64,000 nt of DNA. It comes from Alicyclobacillus fastidiosus. GTDB lineage: Bacteria > Bacillota > Bacilli > Alicyclobacillales > Alicyclobacillaceae. The stretch spans positions 3,596,001 to 3,660,000 of the forward strand of contig NZ_CP104067.1 in the NCBI RefSeq assembly GCF_026651875.1, given 5' to 3'. The translations under genes were made by a program, and so were the position numbers. How positions within the stretch are numbered: position 1 is the first letter of the stretch; every line of letters begins with the position of its first letter. The notes beneath the pieces are model-generated. The model ran no database searches. It saw only the letters and a program-made list of their open reading frames with translations, and was not told where the DNA came from. Of the stretch, positions 26,571 to 35,728 are shown piece after piece.

Positions 26571-27899
26571 CTACCCTCGCGAGATCCAACCGACGAGAAA
26601 CGCTCCGCCATCCGGATGGTTTTCTGCGACGAGATCTCCTCCGTGCGCCTTAAAAATGCGTTTCGCAATGGTCAAGCCAAGTCCCGCACCACCTGTCGTC
26701 CGATTCCTCGACGATTCGCCCCGATACAGAGGTTCAAACACATGGTTCAAATCCCGAGGATCAAATCCCGAACCGGTATCCCGCACCGAGACAAACGTTC
26801 GTTCCGATTCGTTGTACCAACAAACAGATATCAGACCGCCAGGCGGCGTGTGCCGAAGGGCATTGTCCAAGAGATTCATCATCGCCCGCTCCAATAAATG
26901 CAAATCTCCTCTCGCGAAACACGACGTGCAAGAGTTTCCAAGACGATTGAGACGCCCTTGTCCTGAACCTGCCCCCGCAGGTTGTCTACAGACCTCTCCA
27001 CGACCCGAGCCACGTCGACATCGTCGGCCTGCAGTGTCTGTTCCATGTATTCGAGCTTCGTGAACGCAAATAAATCGGCGACCAGTCGGTCAAGTTGGCT
27101 GGCCTTCTCAATACACACCGCCACATACTTCGCCATCTTGTCGGGCGTACGCGCGATCCCTTGTTCTAGGCCGTCCAGATAACCCCGCAGGGCAAATAGC
27201 GGCGTCCGCAAATCATGCGCGACCGCCCCCATAAAAAAGCGACGCTCCTCCGCCAATTCAGCTTGTTTTTGAAACGATTCAGCAAGCCCTGCCACCATCA
27301 CTTTAAACCCCGTCCGAACAAGTTCTATCTCGGTGACGCGAGAGCTCGGCAACTCGATGTCGAGATCCCCTTCAGCAATGAGCCGCGCAGCGCGACTCAT
27401 CGCTTCGAGTGGCCGTACGACATATCGTTGCATTTGGAATCCGACCAAGAAAATGACGCAGAACATCGCGGCGACTGCTGACAGGTCGGCCACAGGGTCG
27501 TTGGGCCCCGACGCATATACCTTAACCGATCCCACCACTTGTCCGTCATCCACGACGGTCGTCTGCGAAACGGACATCCAGTGTCTTGCGTGCCTATAAC
27601 CGGAATCAAAAATCTCGCGACCAGTCGGTGAAAGGATGACGACTTCCGTCCCAGACTGGCCCAATTGTTTCTGAAGATCGCTCTGCCATGTTGGGTTTGT
27701 CCAATTCGCAAAGGTCATCACCACGCGATTCATCGTTTGATTTAAGGCCACTTTTTGTTTTTGCTCCTGTGCTTGGGACCAGGGTTGCAGCGTTCTCGCG
27801 CCGATACAATGGACGACGAGGTACACGAGCATAGGAAGGAATGACGATGATGGAAAGCATGCCGACAACCATAAACTTGCGAACGCGAAGTGTCTTCAT
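26571..27899 (-). pseudogene. Sensor histidine kinase broken by two frameshifts
   Basis: HAMP-type membrane kinase spread over three frames. The start (ATG at 27899, MKTLRVRKFMVVGMLSIIVI) is the first transmembrane helix; the frame shifts near 27845 and continues as LPMLVYLVVHCIGARTLQPW, an extracellular sensor loop, a second helix (VAAMFCVIFLVGFQMQ), HAMP, and the phospho-acceptor block GAVAHDLRTPLFALRGYLDG. A second shift near 26905 moves to the ATPase part: MMNLLDNALRHTPPGG (N box), DTGSGFDPRD (G1) and GGAGLGLTIAKRI (G2). All catalytic motifs survive, so the losses are recent or are sequencing indels. Its ATG overlaps the repaired end of the response regulator gene by four bases. Confidence 0.88.
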
Positions 27900-27924
27900 A
27901 TCGGGCTTCCCTCAAAGCGATACC

Positions 27925-28587
27925 CTACCCCCCCCACACGTTTACGATGTACATTGGGTCGTTCGGGTCTCGCTCAATCTTTTCCCGGATGCGCGCAATG
28001 TGAACGCGGATGGTGTGCTTGTCGCCAACGCCCCCCCAAAAACGCTCGAGTAGCCGTTCATAGGGGAAGACTTGACGTGGATGCTCTGCCAACAAGCGCA
28101 GCAAGTCGTACTCCTTAGGTGTCAACGAGACGTCTTGTCCGTCCACGCGAACCGTTCGCGCCGATATATCTAACTCTAGCCGCCCGTAGTTCAAGACGGT
28201 CTGACGTGGGCTGTGCAGTCCAAAGCGGCGCAACACCGCCTTCACTCGCGCGACCACCTCGGCCGGGGAAGCGGTTTTTACGATATAATCGTCGCCCCCG
28301 AGGCCCAATCCCCGGATCTTATCTACATCGTCATCTCGCGCGCTCAAAAACATGATGGGCACGTCGCTCTTGGTGCGGATTTGACGACACAGCTCAAACC
28401 CATTTTGTCCCGGCATCATCACATCCAGGAGGATGCAGTGCACCTGCTCGTCTCTCAACAGGCGCAACGCTCGTTTTGTGTCGCAGGCAGCGAGCACGCG
28501 AAATCCGTCGTTCTCCAAGTAATCGCGCATTAACCCGACGATGGTTTCATCATCGTCGACGACCAACACCGTTTGTAGCTGGTTCAC
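27925..28587 (-). CDS. OmpR/PhoB-type response regulator, C-terminus frameshifted
   Basis: Receiver domain with acidic pocket VLVVDDDE, phospho-acceptor Asp in CILLDVMMPG and switch Lys in DYIVKTAS, then a winged-helix effector (LTPKEYDLLRLLAEHPRQVF, HTIRVHIARIREKIERD). The start is GTG at 28587 behind GAGGA. The protein stops at ...YIVNVWGG because a run of eight G (27928-27935 region) is one base too long; with seven G it would read VWGVGYRFEGSPI and end at 27896, overlapping the kinase start. The missing piece is the last strand of the wing, which normally contacts DNA. Confidence 0.88.
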   Translation of the reverse strand: MNQLQTVLVVDDDETIVGLMRDYLENDGFRVLAACDTKRALRLLRDEQVHCILLDVMMPGQNGFELCRQIRTKSDVPIMFLSARDDDVDKIRGLGLGGDDYIVKTASPAEVVARVKAVLRRFGLHSPRQTVLNYGRLELDISARTVRVDGQDVSLTPKEYDLLRLLAEHPRQVFPYERLLERFWGGVGDKHTIRVHIARIREKIERDPNDPMYIVNVWGG

Positions 28588-28846
28588 AAATATCCTCCAC
28601 TTTCGCACGACATGTGCGGTCAGACACCACATCGTCCACTGATCTTACGGCCAGTGTACCACGCCGAACATGCGACGATGGCGACGCTTCAGGAGGGTTG
28701 TCGCAAACCGTGACGCATTGTTGATCGTTTCGTGACTTTTTCATCCCACGTTTGAGACATTCAACCGCTATTCTCGTACCGTGCTGCAAATTCGAGCAGC
28801 CTCAATCGCACGAAACCGACCAAATAAGTCGAAGGGGGTCTCACAT

Positions 28847-29068
28847 ATGTGGTGGGGACACGGTCATGGATTTGGATGTTTTGGATTTTTTATCTTCCTA
28901 GCGATAGTAGTCAGTTTTATCGTGATTCGCGTTTGTACGTTGCGCAGGTACGGGGGATGCGGCCGTCGGTGGGCAGACGACGCCGAAGCCATCCTCAGAA
29001 GGCGGCTCGCGAGCGGCGAGATCGACGAGACAGAATACCAAAAGCTAAAGGATGCGCTCAAACGCTGA
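28847..29068 (+). CDS. SHOCT-domain membrane protein
   Basis: 73 residues. A glycine/histidine-rich start (MWWGHGHGFGCFGFF) runs into one transmembrane helix (IFLAIVVSFIVIRVC), and the C-terminus is a SHOCT motif, AILRRRLASGEIDETEYQKL. SHOCT proteins are short oligomerisation modules, often next to two-component systems. GAAGGGGG lies eight bases before the ATG at 28847. Divergent from the response regulator gene. Confidence 0.88.
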   Translation: MWWGHGHGFGCFGFFIFLAIVVSFIVIRVCTLRRYGGCGRRWADDAEAILRRRLASGEIDETEYQKLKDALKR

Positions 29069-29093
29069 CGGCCAAAGGACGATGACCCACAGG

Positions 29094-29122
29094 GTGCCCC
29101 ACTGTGCGGAGCAGAGGGGCAC
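29094..29122 (+). terminator. Possible terminator after SHOCT gene
   Basis: GTGCCCC, 15-base loop, GGGGCAC (extends by one flanking pair); no T-run follows, so it is a weak candidate. Confidence 0.4.
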
Positions 29123-29198
29123 CTGTATGCCAATCGCACAATCTAAGTGCCTGACTCGATTGACATGCTCTCATTCATCGACTCAACGCCGTACCGAA

Positions 29199-29981
29199 TC
29201 AACTGAACACGGCCGTTGGAAAAAAGTGCAATTGTTTGGTGGACAGCACCTTAAACGCTTCGGCGAAACCGACTTGCGTAGGCGCCCCGTCTACTTCGTC
29301 GAGGCTTGCTCGGCTCTGCAACAGCCGATAGTACTCAGAAGCCTGGTATTCAAAATACTGTTGCAACAATGGCCACTGTTCGTTGTCAAACTGACTCCAA
29401 TGCGCCAAAATCGCCGACATCTTCACTTTCCAATAGGGAGTGACGTCCACGAACGTATTTGGATAACTCGACGCGTAAAAAGCAACCTGTGGAATGTGGC
29501 AAGGGGCGCCTGCATGAGGATAGGAAATATTCCCTGCGAAGAGCACCGCAGCGGCTGTGGCACGCCCAACTTTTTGATGATCAGGGTGTGCCTCATATGG
29601 GACCCACGGGTCGACCGTCATCACCATCTCTGGACCAACCCTTCGCAACACGGGTAAAAGCGCCTCCATCACATCGCGCTCTTCGTACTTACCCCCATCT
29701 TCAAAGCCGAGTTCCACCTGTTCTACCACCCCTAAACACTGACCCGCGTGAAGGCGCTCCTGACGACGGATTTCAACCAAAGCACCTGGCGATAGCGATG
29801 GGTCAGAGCTGCCGTAGCGCCCATCGGTCACCGTCACAAACACGATTCGACAGCCTTGGTGTGCCAGCGTCGCAACCAGTCCACCCGCGCCAACCTCGTT
29901 GTCATCCGGATGTGGCTGTACGCAAACCAGCGACTTGACTTGCTGAACATCTTTCATTCGAAGCAATCTCGAAATATCCAC
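29199..29981 (-). CDS. PIG-L family deacetylase
   Basis: 260-residue LmbE/PIG-L zinc hydrolase, the family of BshB and MshB that deacetylates N-acetylglucosaminyl substrates. The metal motif is VQPHPDDNEVGAGG near the N-terminus (the family's usual Glu after DD is Asn here), with the later conserved MTVDPWVPYEAHPDHQKVGR. The start chosen is a GTG at 29981 behind AAGGGGAG with nine-base spacing; the frame is open to 30077. Substrate unknown. A truncated relative lies at 39556-40107. It follows an amidohydrolase remnant on the same strand. Confidence 0.9.
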   Translation of the reverse strand: MDISRLLRMKDVQQVKSLVCVQPHPDDNEVGAGGLVATLAHQGCRIVFVTVTDGRYGSSDPSLSPGALVEIRRQERLHAGQCLGVVEQVELGFEDGGKYEERDVMEALLPVLRRVGPEMVMTVDPWVPYEAHPDHQKVGRATAAAVLFAGNISYPHAGAPCHIPQVAFYASSYPNTFVDVTPYWKVKMSAILAHWSQFDNEQWPLLQQYFEYQASEYYRLLQSRASLDEVDGAPTQVGFAEAFKVLSTKQLHFFPTAVFS

Positions 29982-30122
29982 TCGAGCACTCTCCCCTTTC
30001 ATCTGTACTTTGCGGTGGAAATTCTGACGCAGCAGTCGGATGGATGGAAAGAAGATGTGTGAATAGACAGAAGCCACGGACCCATCATCCGTGGCTTCCC
30101 CACATCAGTACGAAGCTTCATG

Positions 30123-30605
30123 CTATTCAATGCCTAGTAAATCCTGTGCATTCCGAAAACAAATCTTCTCGCGAACCTCATCTTCCATCTCGATGGAGTT
30201 TAGCACTTCGATTGTACTGCGGATGTACCCGGGCCCCTTTTCTGGATCGAAAGGTGAGTGTGAAGCGAAGACCACTTTATCCGCGCCATAAAATTCAAGT
30301 CCACAAACCGTCGCACTGCGTGAGCCAAATACGGCGGTGTCCGCATAAAAGTCCTTAAAGTAGTCCAATGGGCGCCGTTTTAAACGTTTAAGAACCAGTG
30401 TCAAATCCTCATCCGACGTCCGTTTGCCCAGTTGATCCCACCCTGGTCCGACTCGACCTTCAAAGAACGGCACCATCGCACCCATATGATGAGCCAGCAC
30501 TTTGAGGTTGGGCAACCGATCCAGGATACCAGAGAACACCAACCGTGCCATGGCCGCACTCGTCTCATATGGCCATCCAAACGTCCACCGGAACCCCCGG
30601 TCGGA
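30123..30605 (-). pseudogene. Amidohydrolase-2 family protein, C-terminal remnant
   Basis: The reading frame holds only the second half of an ACMSD-like amidohydrolase: TFGWPYETSAAMARLVFSGI, PNLKVLAHHMGAMVPFFEGR (metal-type His), then VVFASHSPFDPEKGPGY and the terminal NAQDLLGIE. An in-frame stop just above 30605 and the loss of the N-terminal HxH metal motif show it is a remnant. Family members decarboxylate or hydrolyse aromatic acids such as resorcylate, so it may be a relic of aromatic metabolism; that link is inference. Confidence 0.82.
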
Positions 30606-30744
30606 TCAGCAAAATCGCGGTATCTGTGGCCGTACTGTACATCGCGACAAAAGCCTAAGTTTCCGCGGAGACACCATCCCTACGCTGATTCGGACAGCCA
30701 TTTTGACCACGGTTTGCCGCCGTCCACCATGCCAAAGGGCACAA

Positions 30745-30773
30745 AAAAAGACGTCACATCGTGACGTCTTTTT
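30745..30773. terminator. Terminator after the ribose operon
   Basis: AAAAAGACGTCAC, three-base loop, GTGACGTCTTTTT: 13 perfect pairs, T-run on the minus strand 16 bases past the rbsB stop. Confidence 0.95.
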
Positions 30774-30788
30774 CTCCAGCGACGTTGA

Positions 30789-31769
30789 TTAAAACCCTTT
30801 GAAGCTCGAACCTTTGTTCACGAGCTGAAGCGGTGAGCTCACCGTGGACGGCACAGTTTGTCCGTTGATCAACTTCAGCGCATTGTCGATACCGAGCATT
30901 CCCTCTTGTGTTGGTTGTTGTGCAATATCGGCATACATGGAACCATTGTTTACATCAGCAATAGCTTCTTGCTCACCGTCGATGCCGACGATGGCGATTC
31001 CTTTTTTGCCCGACTGCTGAATGGCTTTCAGGGCTCCCAGTGCCATTTCGTCATTTTGTGCGAAGACCCCGTTGATGTTTGGATGCGCCTGAAGGATATT
31101 CTGCATGACGTTCATGGCTGTGTTACGGTCAAAATTGGCGGTTTGCTTTGCCACGACTTTGATGCCGGAAGCGGTCGCAATCTCTTGGTCAAAACCTTTT
31201 TCGCGGTCAATTTCCGAAGACGCGCCGATGGTTCCTTGTAATTCGACCACCTGTCCCTTGCCGCCAAGCGCTTTAATCAATTGATCCGCAGCTTCCTTAC
31301 CAGCCTCTACGCTGTCCGAAGCGATAAACGTTGCCACTTTGCCCTCGTTGACACTGCGGTCAAGTGTGATAACTGGAATATTGGCCTGGTTTGCAAGTTT
31401 CACAGCGGAAGACAAGCTGTTGCTGTCGACCGGATTCAACAAGATGACACTGACGTGTTGTTGAATCAAATCCTGTACCTGGTTCAGCTGTGTAGCTGCG
31501 TCGTTGTTGCCGTTCTCGACGGTGACTTTGAGTCCATCCTTTTGCGCTTCGGATTGAACACCGTTTTGCATCGCGACGAAGAACGGGTTGTTCAATGTGG
31601 AAACGGCAAAACCGACCGTCTTTCCGGATGCAGTTGATGTTGTGGTAGCGTTTCCAGCCGAGCTAGTATTCGAACTCGATCCGTTTGTCGACGCTGAATT
31701 TGCCGTTCCACAACCGGTTGCCAGGACTCCCGCTGCCAATGCACTCAACGCTGCGATTTTCCAATTTTT
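30789..31769 (-). CDS. rbsB: RbsB, ribose-binding lipoprotein
   Basis: Substrate-binding protein of the ribose ABC importer, anchored outside the membrane. The lipoprotein signal is MKNWKIAALSALAAGVLATG followed by the lipobox Cys; a Ser/Thr-rich linker leads into the periplasmic-binding fold (GFAVSTLNNPFFVAMQNGV, NPVDSNSLSSAVKLANQANI, VFAQNDEMALGALKAIQQSG). The ATG at 31769 has AGGGGGTC upstream. Last gene of rbsDACB, followed by a terminator. Confidence 0.94.
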   Translation of the reverse strand, partial: KNWKIAALSALAAGVLATGCGTANSASTNGSSSNTSSAGNATTTSTASGKTVGFAVSTLNNPFFVAMQNGVQSEAQKDGLKVTVENGNNDAATQLNQVQDLIQQHVSVILLNPVDSNSLSSAVKLANQANIPVITLDRSVNEGKVATFIASDSVEAGKEAADQLIKALGGKGQVVELQGTIGASSEIDREKGFDQEIATASGIKVVAKQTANFDRNTAMNVMQNILQAHPNINGVFAQNDEMALGALKAIQQSGKKGIAIVGIDGEQEAIADVNNGSMYADIAQQPTQEGMLGIDNALKLINGQTVPSTVSSPLQLVNKGSSFKGF

Positions 31770-31806
31770 CATGTCAAATGACCCCCTAATGTTTTCGTGA
31801 AAAATA

Positions 31807-32727
31807 TCAATTCTTTTTGCGGTCAAGTAAAATTGCCACCAAAATAATCAAACCTTTGACAGCGTCTTGCCAGAATGAGCTTACATTTAAAAGGTTTAAT
31901 CCGTTGTCGATCACCCCCAAAATGAGTGCACCAATTAACGTGCCAATGATGCTGCCTTCGCCACCGACGAGGCTTGTACCGCCAAGAACCACCGCTGTGA
32001 TGGCATCGAGCTCGTAGCCTGTCCCTGCAGTTGGCTCAGCCGTTCCAAGACGAGACGTTAAAATAAGTCCAGCTAGTGCTGCCAGAACACCCGCAACGAC
32101 GTATACCCAAACGAGATATCGGTTGACTTTTACGCCTGCGAGTTGTGCCACCTTTTCATTCCCGCCAAGGGCATACACCTTGCGGCCAACCACCGTCTTT
32201 TTGAGGACAATCCAGCCAGCGATAAAGACGACCGCAGCGATGATGACGGGAATCGGAATTCCGGCGACAAGGCCCGTCCCGAGACCTGAAAAGGAATTTG
32301 GCAAATTAAAAATGGGCATGCCTTGTGTAAACACTTCTGTTAAGCCCCTGAACAACTGTTGGGTACCTAATGTGACGATAAACGGTGCTAGACGGCCGTA
32401 CGATACGAGAAGTCCATTGAGCGCACCACCAACGGCACCAACGATCAATCCAACAATACAAGCGAGAAAGACATTGACGTGCGCCACCATTAATTGAGAT
32501 GAAATGACTGCACTGAGCGCCAATGTCGAACCTACCGACAAATCGATTCCTGAGGTGAGGATGACAAAGGTCATGCCGACGCCCAATAGCGCATTGACGG
32601 TTGTCTGAAGGGCGACGTTTCGTAAATTCGCGAACGTGAGAAACTGATTTGACAGAATCGACATCACGATAAAAATGAGAACGAGCCCGAGCAAGGGTCC
32701 AAGCCGATATTTTTTTATCACATTCAC
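31807..32727 (-). CDS. rbsC: RbsC, ribose ABC importer permease
   Basis: 306-residue BPD_transp_2 permease with about nine to ten transmembrane helices. Family blocks GVGMTFVILTSGIDLSVGST, LIVGAVGGALNGLLVSYGRL, PFIVTLGTQQLFRGL and TAVVLGGTSLVGGEGSIIGT are all present. The start overlaps the end of rbsA by four bases. Confidence 0.95.
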   Translation of the reverse strand: MNVIKKYRLGPLLGLVLIFIVMSILSNQFLTFANLRNVALQTTVNALLGVGMTFVILTSGIDLSVGSTLALSAVISSQLMVAHVNVFLACIVGLIVGAVGGALNGLLVSYGRLAPFIVTLGTQQLFRGLTEVFTQGMPIFNLPNSFSGLGTGLVAGIPIPVIIAAVVFIAGWIVLKKTVVGRKVYALGGNEKVAQLAGVKVNRYLVWVYVVAGVLAALAGLILTSRLGTAEPTAGTGYELDAITAVVLGGTSLVGGEGSIIGTLIGALILGVIDNGLNLLNVSSFWQDAVKGLIILVAILLDRKKN

Positions 32728-34217
32728 GATAGTTTCCTCCCGGTTGCCAACTTCATGAAGTTTTCATTATTCATGTCCTCACCTTTGATTTCACCCATGA
32801 CTTCCCCTTCGTGCATGACGTAAATCCGGTCGCAGATACCCATGAGTTCTGGCAAGTCGGATGAGATCATCAAGATACCTCTTCCTTGTCCTTTAAACGC
32901 ATTCATCAGTTCGTAGATCTCTTGTTTCGCCCCCACGTCGATTCCCCGTGTAGGCTCGTCGAGAATCAACAGAGCTGGGTCTTGTGCCATCCACTTACCG
33001 ATGACGATTTTTTGTTGATTCCCACCACTTAAACTTCCTGCCGGCTGCTCCGTAGAAGCGACCTTGATGCGCAGTTTTTTCACCATCTCCGCGGCGAAGC
33101 TCTTTTCCTTTTTGCTCTGGATAAATCCCAGTTTGTTGCGCAAGTTGAGCGTCGGGAGCGCCATATTGTCGCGAACGCTAAAAGGTAGAATCAGTCCTTG
33201 TGATTTTCTATCCTCCGTGACGAATGCAATGCCGCTATCAATTGCCTGTTTGGGTGATTTGAAGCGGACCCGCTTGCCTTTAAATTCAAATTCACCTTCA
33301 AGAATTTTGTCGACACCGGCAAATGCGCTTACAAGTTCAGTTCTTCCAGCACCCATCAGTCCACCGAGTCCGACAATCTCACCGACTTTCACTTCGATGG
33401 TCGCCCTTTTGACTTTTGGCGTTTTAATATTCAGCGCTCTAAGCAACGTTTCGCCTGGCTTCGACGGCGTTTTCGGGTACCGCTCAGCGACCGTGCGCCC
33501 GACCATCATGGAAACGAGTTCGTTTTCGTCCGCCGTCTTCATATCGCGCGTTGCAATAAATTGCCCATCTCTCAAGACGGAGACTTGATCAGCGATTTTA
33601 TAGAGTTCCTCCATTCGGTGAGAAATGTAGATGATCCCGACACCGTTTTGCTTTAATGACTCAATGATTTGAAACAATCGCTCGGTTTCACTCTCGGTCA
33701 AGGCCGCGGTTGGTTCATCCATCACAAGGTACTTGACGTCTTGGAGTAAGGCCTTCCCAATTTCAACCAGCTGCTGTTCGCCAATGCCTAAATTCTTGAC
33801 TAGTTCACTTGGATCTCGATGAAGGTTCACTTGGTTTAAGATATCGCTTACTTTTTCCTTGAGCTTATGATTGCGAATGAAACCGGTCTTCTTAAACTCC
33901 TCTTCATTTCCAATCAAGAAGTTTTCGGCAATCGATAGATTGGGAAACAGATTGAGCTCCTGGTGTATCATGCCGATTCGGTGCCGTTTCGCGTCATCGA
34001 TGTTTCGAATGGAGACCACCTGGTCATCGATGGAGATTTCCCCCGCATCTGCCTGATATTCTCCGGTTAAGATTTTCATCAGGGTCGATTTCCCGGCGCC
34101 ATTTTCGCCAAGCAACGCGACAACCTTGCCGCCTTCTACAAGTAGTTCGACGTCGTCGAGGACGCGAACACCTGCGAACGATTTGTTGATGCCCTTCATT
34201 CGTAACGTACTCACCAT
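32724..34217 (-). CDS. rbsA: RbsA, ribose ABC importer ATPase
   Basis: 497-residue double ATPase. The first domain has Walker A GENGAGKSTLMKIL, signature LGIGEQQLVEIGKAL and Walker B YLVMDEPTAAL; the second has a degenerate Walker A GLMGAGRTELV, signature SLSGGNQQKIVIGKWM and LILDEPTRGIDVG. This is the standard RbsA/MglA pattern with a degenerate second site. ATG at 34217 behind AAGGGGGTG. Confidence 0.95.
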   Translation of the reverse strand: MVSTLRMKGINKSFAGVRVLDDVELLVEGGKVVALLGENGAGKSTLMKILTGEYQADAGEISIDDQVVSIRNIDDAKRHRIGMIHQELNLFPNLSIAENFLIGNEEEFKKTGFIRNHKLKEKVSDILNQVNLHRDPSELVKNLGIGEQQLVEIGKALLQDVKYLVMDEPTAALTESETERLFQIIESLKQNGVGIIYISHRMEELYKIADQVSVLRDGQFIATRDMKTADENELVSMMVGRTVAERYPKTPSKPGETLLRALNIKTPKVKRATIEVKVGEIVGLGGLMGAGRTELVSAFAGVDKILEGEFEFKGKRVRFKSPKQAIDSGIAFVTEDRKSQGLILPFSVRDNMALPTLNLRNKLGFIQSKKEKSFAAEMVKKLRIKVASTEQPAGSLSGGNQQKIVIGKWMAQDPALLILDEPTRGIDVGAKQEIYELMNAFKGQGRGILMISSDLPELMGICDRIYVMHEGEVMGEIKGEDMNNENFMKLATGRKLS

Positions 34218-34228
34218 GAAACACCCCC

Positions 34229-34621
34229 TTAAAATACTACGCCGGCATATAAAACCACGTTTGCGTAAGGTGTCCATTCACCAGTTCTGACGACAACGCT
34301 TACATTTTCAGTAATTTCTTTGAGCGTATCATGCGGTACCTGCTGAAGTGGCATTTCCACATTGGTTTCAATCGTCGTGTAAAGCGACGGATTGATGTCT
34401 TTTAACTCACTTGCCACCACGGCCTTTTCGACCGTTAGCTCACTCAGGATTGCTGTGAACACGTCCAAAAACGAGGGAACGTTTTCACGAATTGCAAGGT
34501 CTATCAATCGAACCCCTTTTGGAACAGGAAGTCCGTAATCGGCAACCACCAGCGCCTGTCCATGTCCGAGTTCAGCAATGGTTTTTGACAATTCACTATG
34601 CAAGACACCGTTCTTCTTCAT
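34229..34621 (-). CDS. rbsD: RbsD, D-ribose pyranase
   Basis: Interconverts pyranose and furanose forms of ribose before phosphorylation. 130 residues: MKKNGVLHSELSKTIAELGH, VVADYGLPVPKGVRLIDLAI with the catalytic-region His/Asp, and the C-terminal WTPYANVVLYAGVVF typical of the decamer interface. GAGG precedes the ATG at 34621. First gene of the transport operon, directly behind an RbsR-type operator. Confidence 0.95.
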   Translation of the reverse strand: MKKNGVLHSELSKTIAELGHGQALVVADYGLPVPKGVRLIDLAIRENVPSFLDVFTAILSELTVEKAVVASELKDINPSLYTTIETNVEMPLQQVPHDTLKEITENVSVVVRTGEWTPYANVVLYAGVVF

Positions 34622-34653
34622 TCCCTTCACCTCATGACTGTATCATAACTCCT

Positions 34654-34669
34654 GTGGAAACGTTACCAC
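34654..34669. promoter_or_regulatory. RbsR-type operator upstream of rbsD
   Basis: GTGGAAACGTTACCAC, a 16-base LacI-family palindrome centred on AACGTT with one central asymmetric pair on each side. It lies 33 bases before rbsD, between rbsR and rbsDACB. Confidence 0.82.
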
Positions 34670-34696
34670 AATAGTTTTTTTAAAAAAACATCTCTT

Positions 34697-35662
34697 CTAC
34701 TTGGTAGATTTGCGTTCAACCAGCCTTGCATCAAACTCAATTTTCATCTCCGATACGCGATTCTTAAAGAGTGAAAACGCCGCGCGCCCCATTTCATTGG
34801 CAGGTTGACGGATCGTCGTCAAGGCCGGGGACGTACATTTTGCCATGTCGATATCATCGTACCCCACAATTGAGACGTCGTTCGGTATCGAGACGCCGAG
34901 CTCATTTGCTGCTTGGATAATGCCAATGGCCATCATGTCGTTGGCCGCAAATATCCCATCTGGAGGGTTGTCCTTCAGGAAGAGCGCTTTCGCAGCTTCA
35001 TAGCCGCCGGCAAACCGGAAGTTTCCCGGAACTACGCTTGGCTCCATCCCGCTTTGCTTCATCGTCTTCAAATATCCACTCAATCGCGATCGAGCGGATG
35101 TAGACTTTCGTGGTCCAGTGACATGTGCGATATGTTCACAACCGATGGAAAGCAATTTTTCGGTGGCGATGCTCGCCCCTTTTTCGTGATCGATCCAAAT
35201 ATAGCTCTGATCGCTCGATACTTTGCGGTCGACAAACACACATGGCAGCGGCGAAACCGCTCCGATCAAGTCGCGTTCCGCACTGCGGTTGCCGATGACG
35301 ATGACCCCTTCAACCGCCCTTCCTTTGAGGACGTTGAGATACATTCTTTCCCGCTCGAGATCCCAGTTTGAGTTGCAAAGAATGACCGTAAATCCGCTCT
35401 CAATCGCCGCTTCCTCCGTACCGCGAGCCACTTCCGCAAAGAAAGGGTTGGAGACATCAGGAAGAAGCAGGCCAATTGTAGACGTTTTGCCGCTGACAAG
35501 TCCTCGTGCTATGGAACTTGGTTCAAAACTTAACGTATCCATTGCATCGACAATTTTTTTGCGCGTCTTTTCGCCCACGTAGCCACTGTTGTTGATGACT
35601 CGCGACACGGTCGACACGGAAACCCCTGCTAACTTTGCGACTTCTTTGATGGTGTTGGACAT
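34697..35662 (-). CDS. rbsR: RbsR, LacI-family repressor of ribose genes
   Basis: 321 residues with the LacI helix-turn-helix at the N-terminus (TIKEVAKLAGVSVSTVSRVI) and hinge (FEPSSIARGLVSGKT), then the sugar-binding core (IGLLLPDVSNPFFAEVARGT, FAANDMMAIGIIQAANELGV, SIVGYDDIDMAKCTSPALTT). The position between rbsK and rbsD and the two matching palindromes next to it support control of the ribose genes. Confidence 0.93.
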   Translation of the reverse strand: MSNTIKEVAKLAGVSVSTVSRVINNSGYVGEKTRKKIVDAMDTLSFEPSSIARGLVSGKTSTIGLLLPDVSNPFFAEVARGTEEAAIESGFTVILCNSNWDLERERMYLNVLKGRAVEGVIVIGNRSAERDLIGAVSPLPCVFVDRKVSSDQSYIWIDHEKGASIATEKLLSIGCEHIAHVTGPRKSTSARSRLSGYLKTMKQSGMEPSVVPGNFRFAGGYEAAKALFLKDNPPDGIFAANDMMAIGIIQAANELGVSIPNDVSIVGYDDIDMAKCTSPALTTIRQPANEMGRAAFSLFKNRVSEMKIEFDARLVERKSTK

Positions 35663-35686
35663 GACTGGACCCCATTCTTTCTACAT

Positions 35687-35702
35687 GAGGTAACGTTTCC
35701 AC
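35687..35702. promoter_or_regulatory. RbsR-type operator upstream of rbsR
   Basis: GAGGTAACGTTTCCAC matches the operator before rbsD (reverse-complement sense) with one mismatch. It lies 25 bases before the rbsR start, implying autoregulation. Confidence 0.78.
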
Positions 35703-35728
35703 AAATTTTAAAGAGAAATTTTAAAGAG
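35703..35728. repeat. 13-bp perfect tandem repeat at the rbsK stop
   Basis: AAATTTTAAAGAG occurs twice in a row. The rbsK stop codon lies in one copy and an identical TAA lies in the other, so the duplication is of the gene's last bases. Confidence 0.9.
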
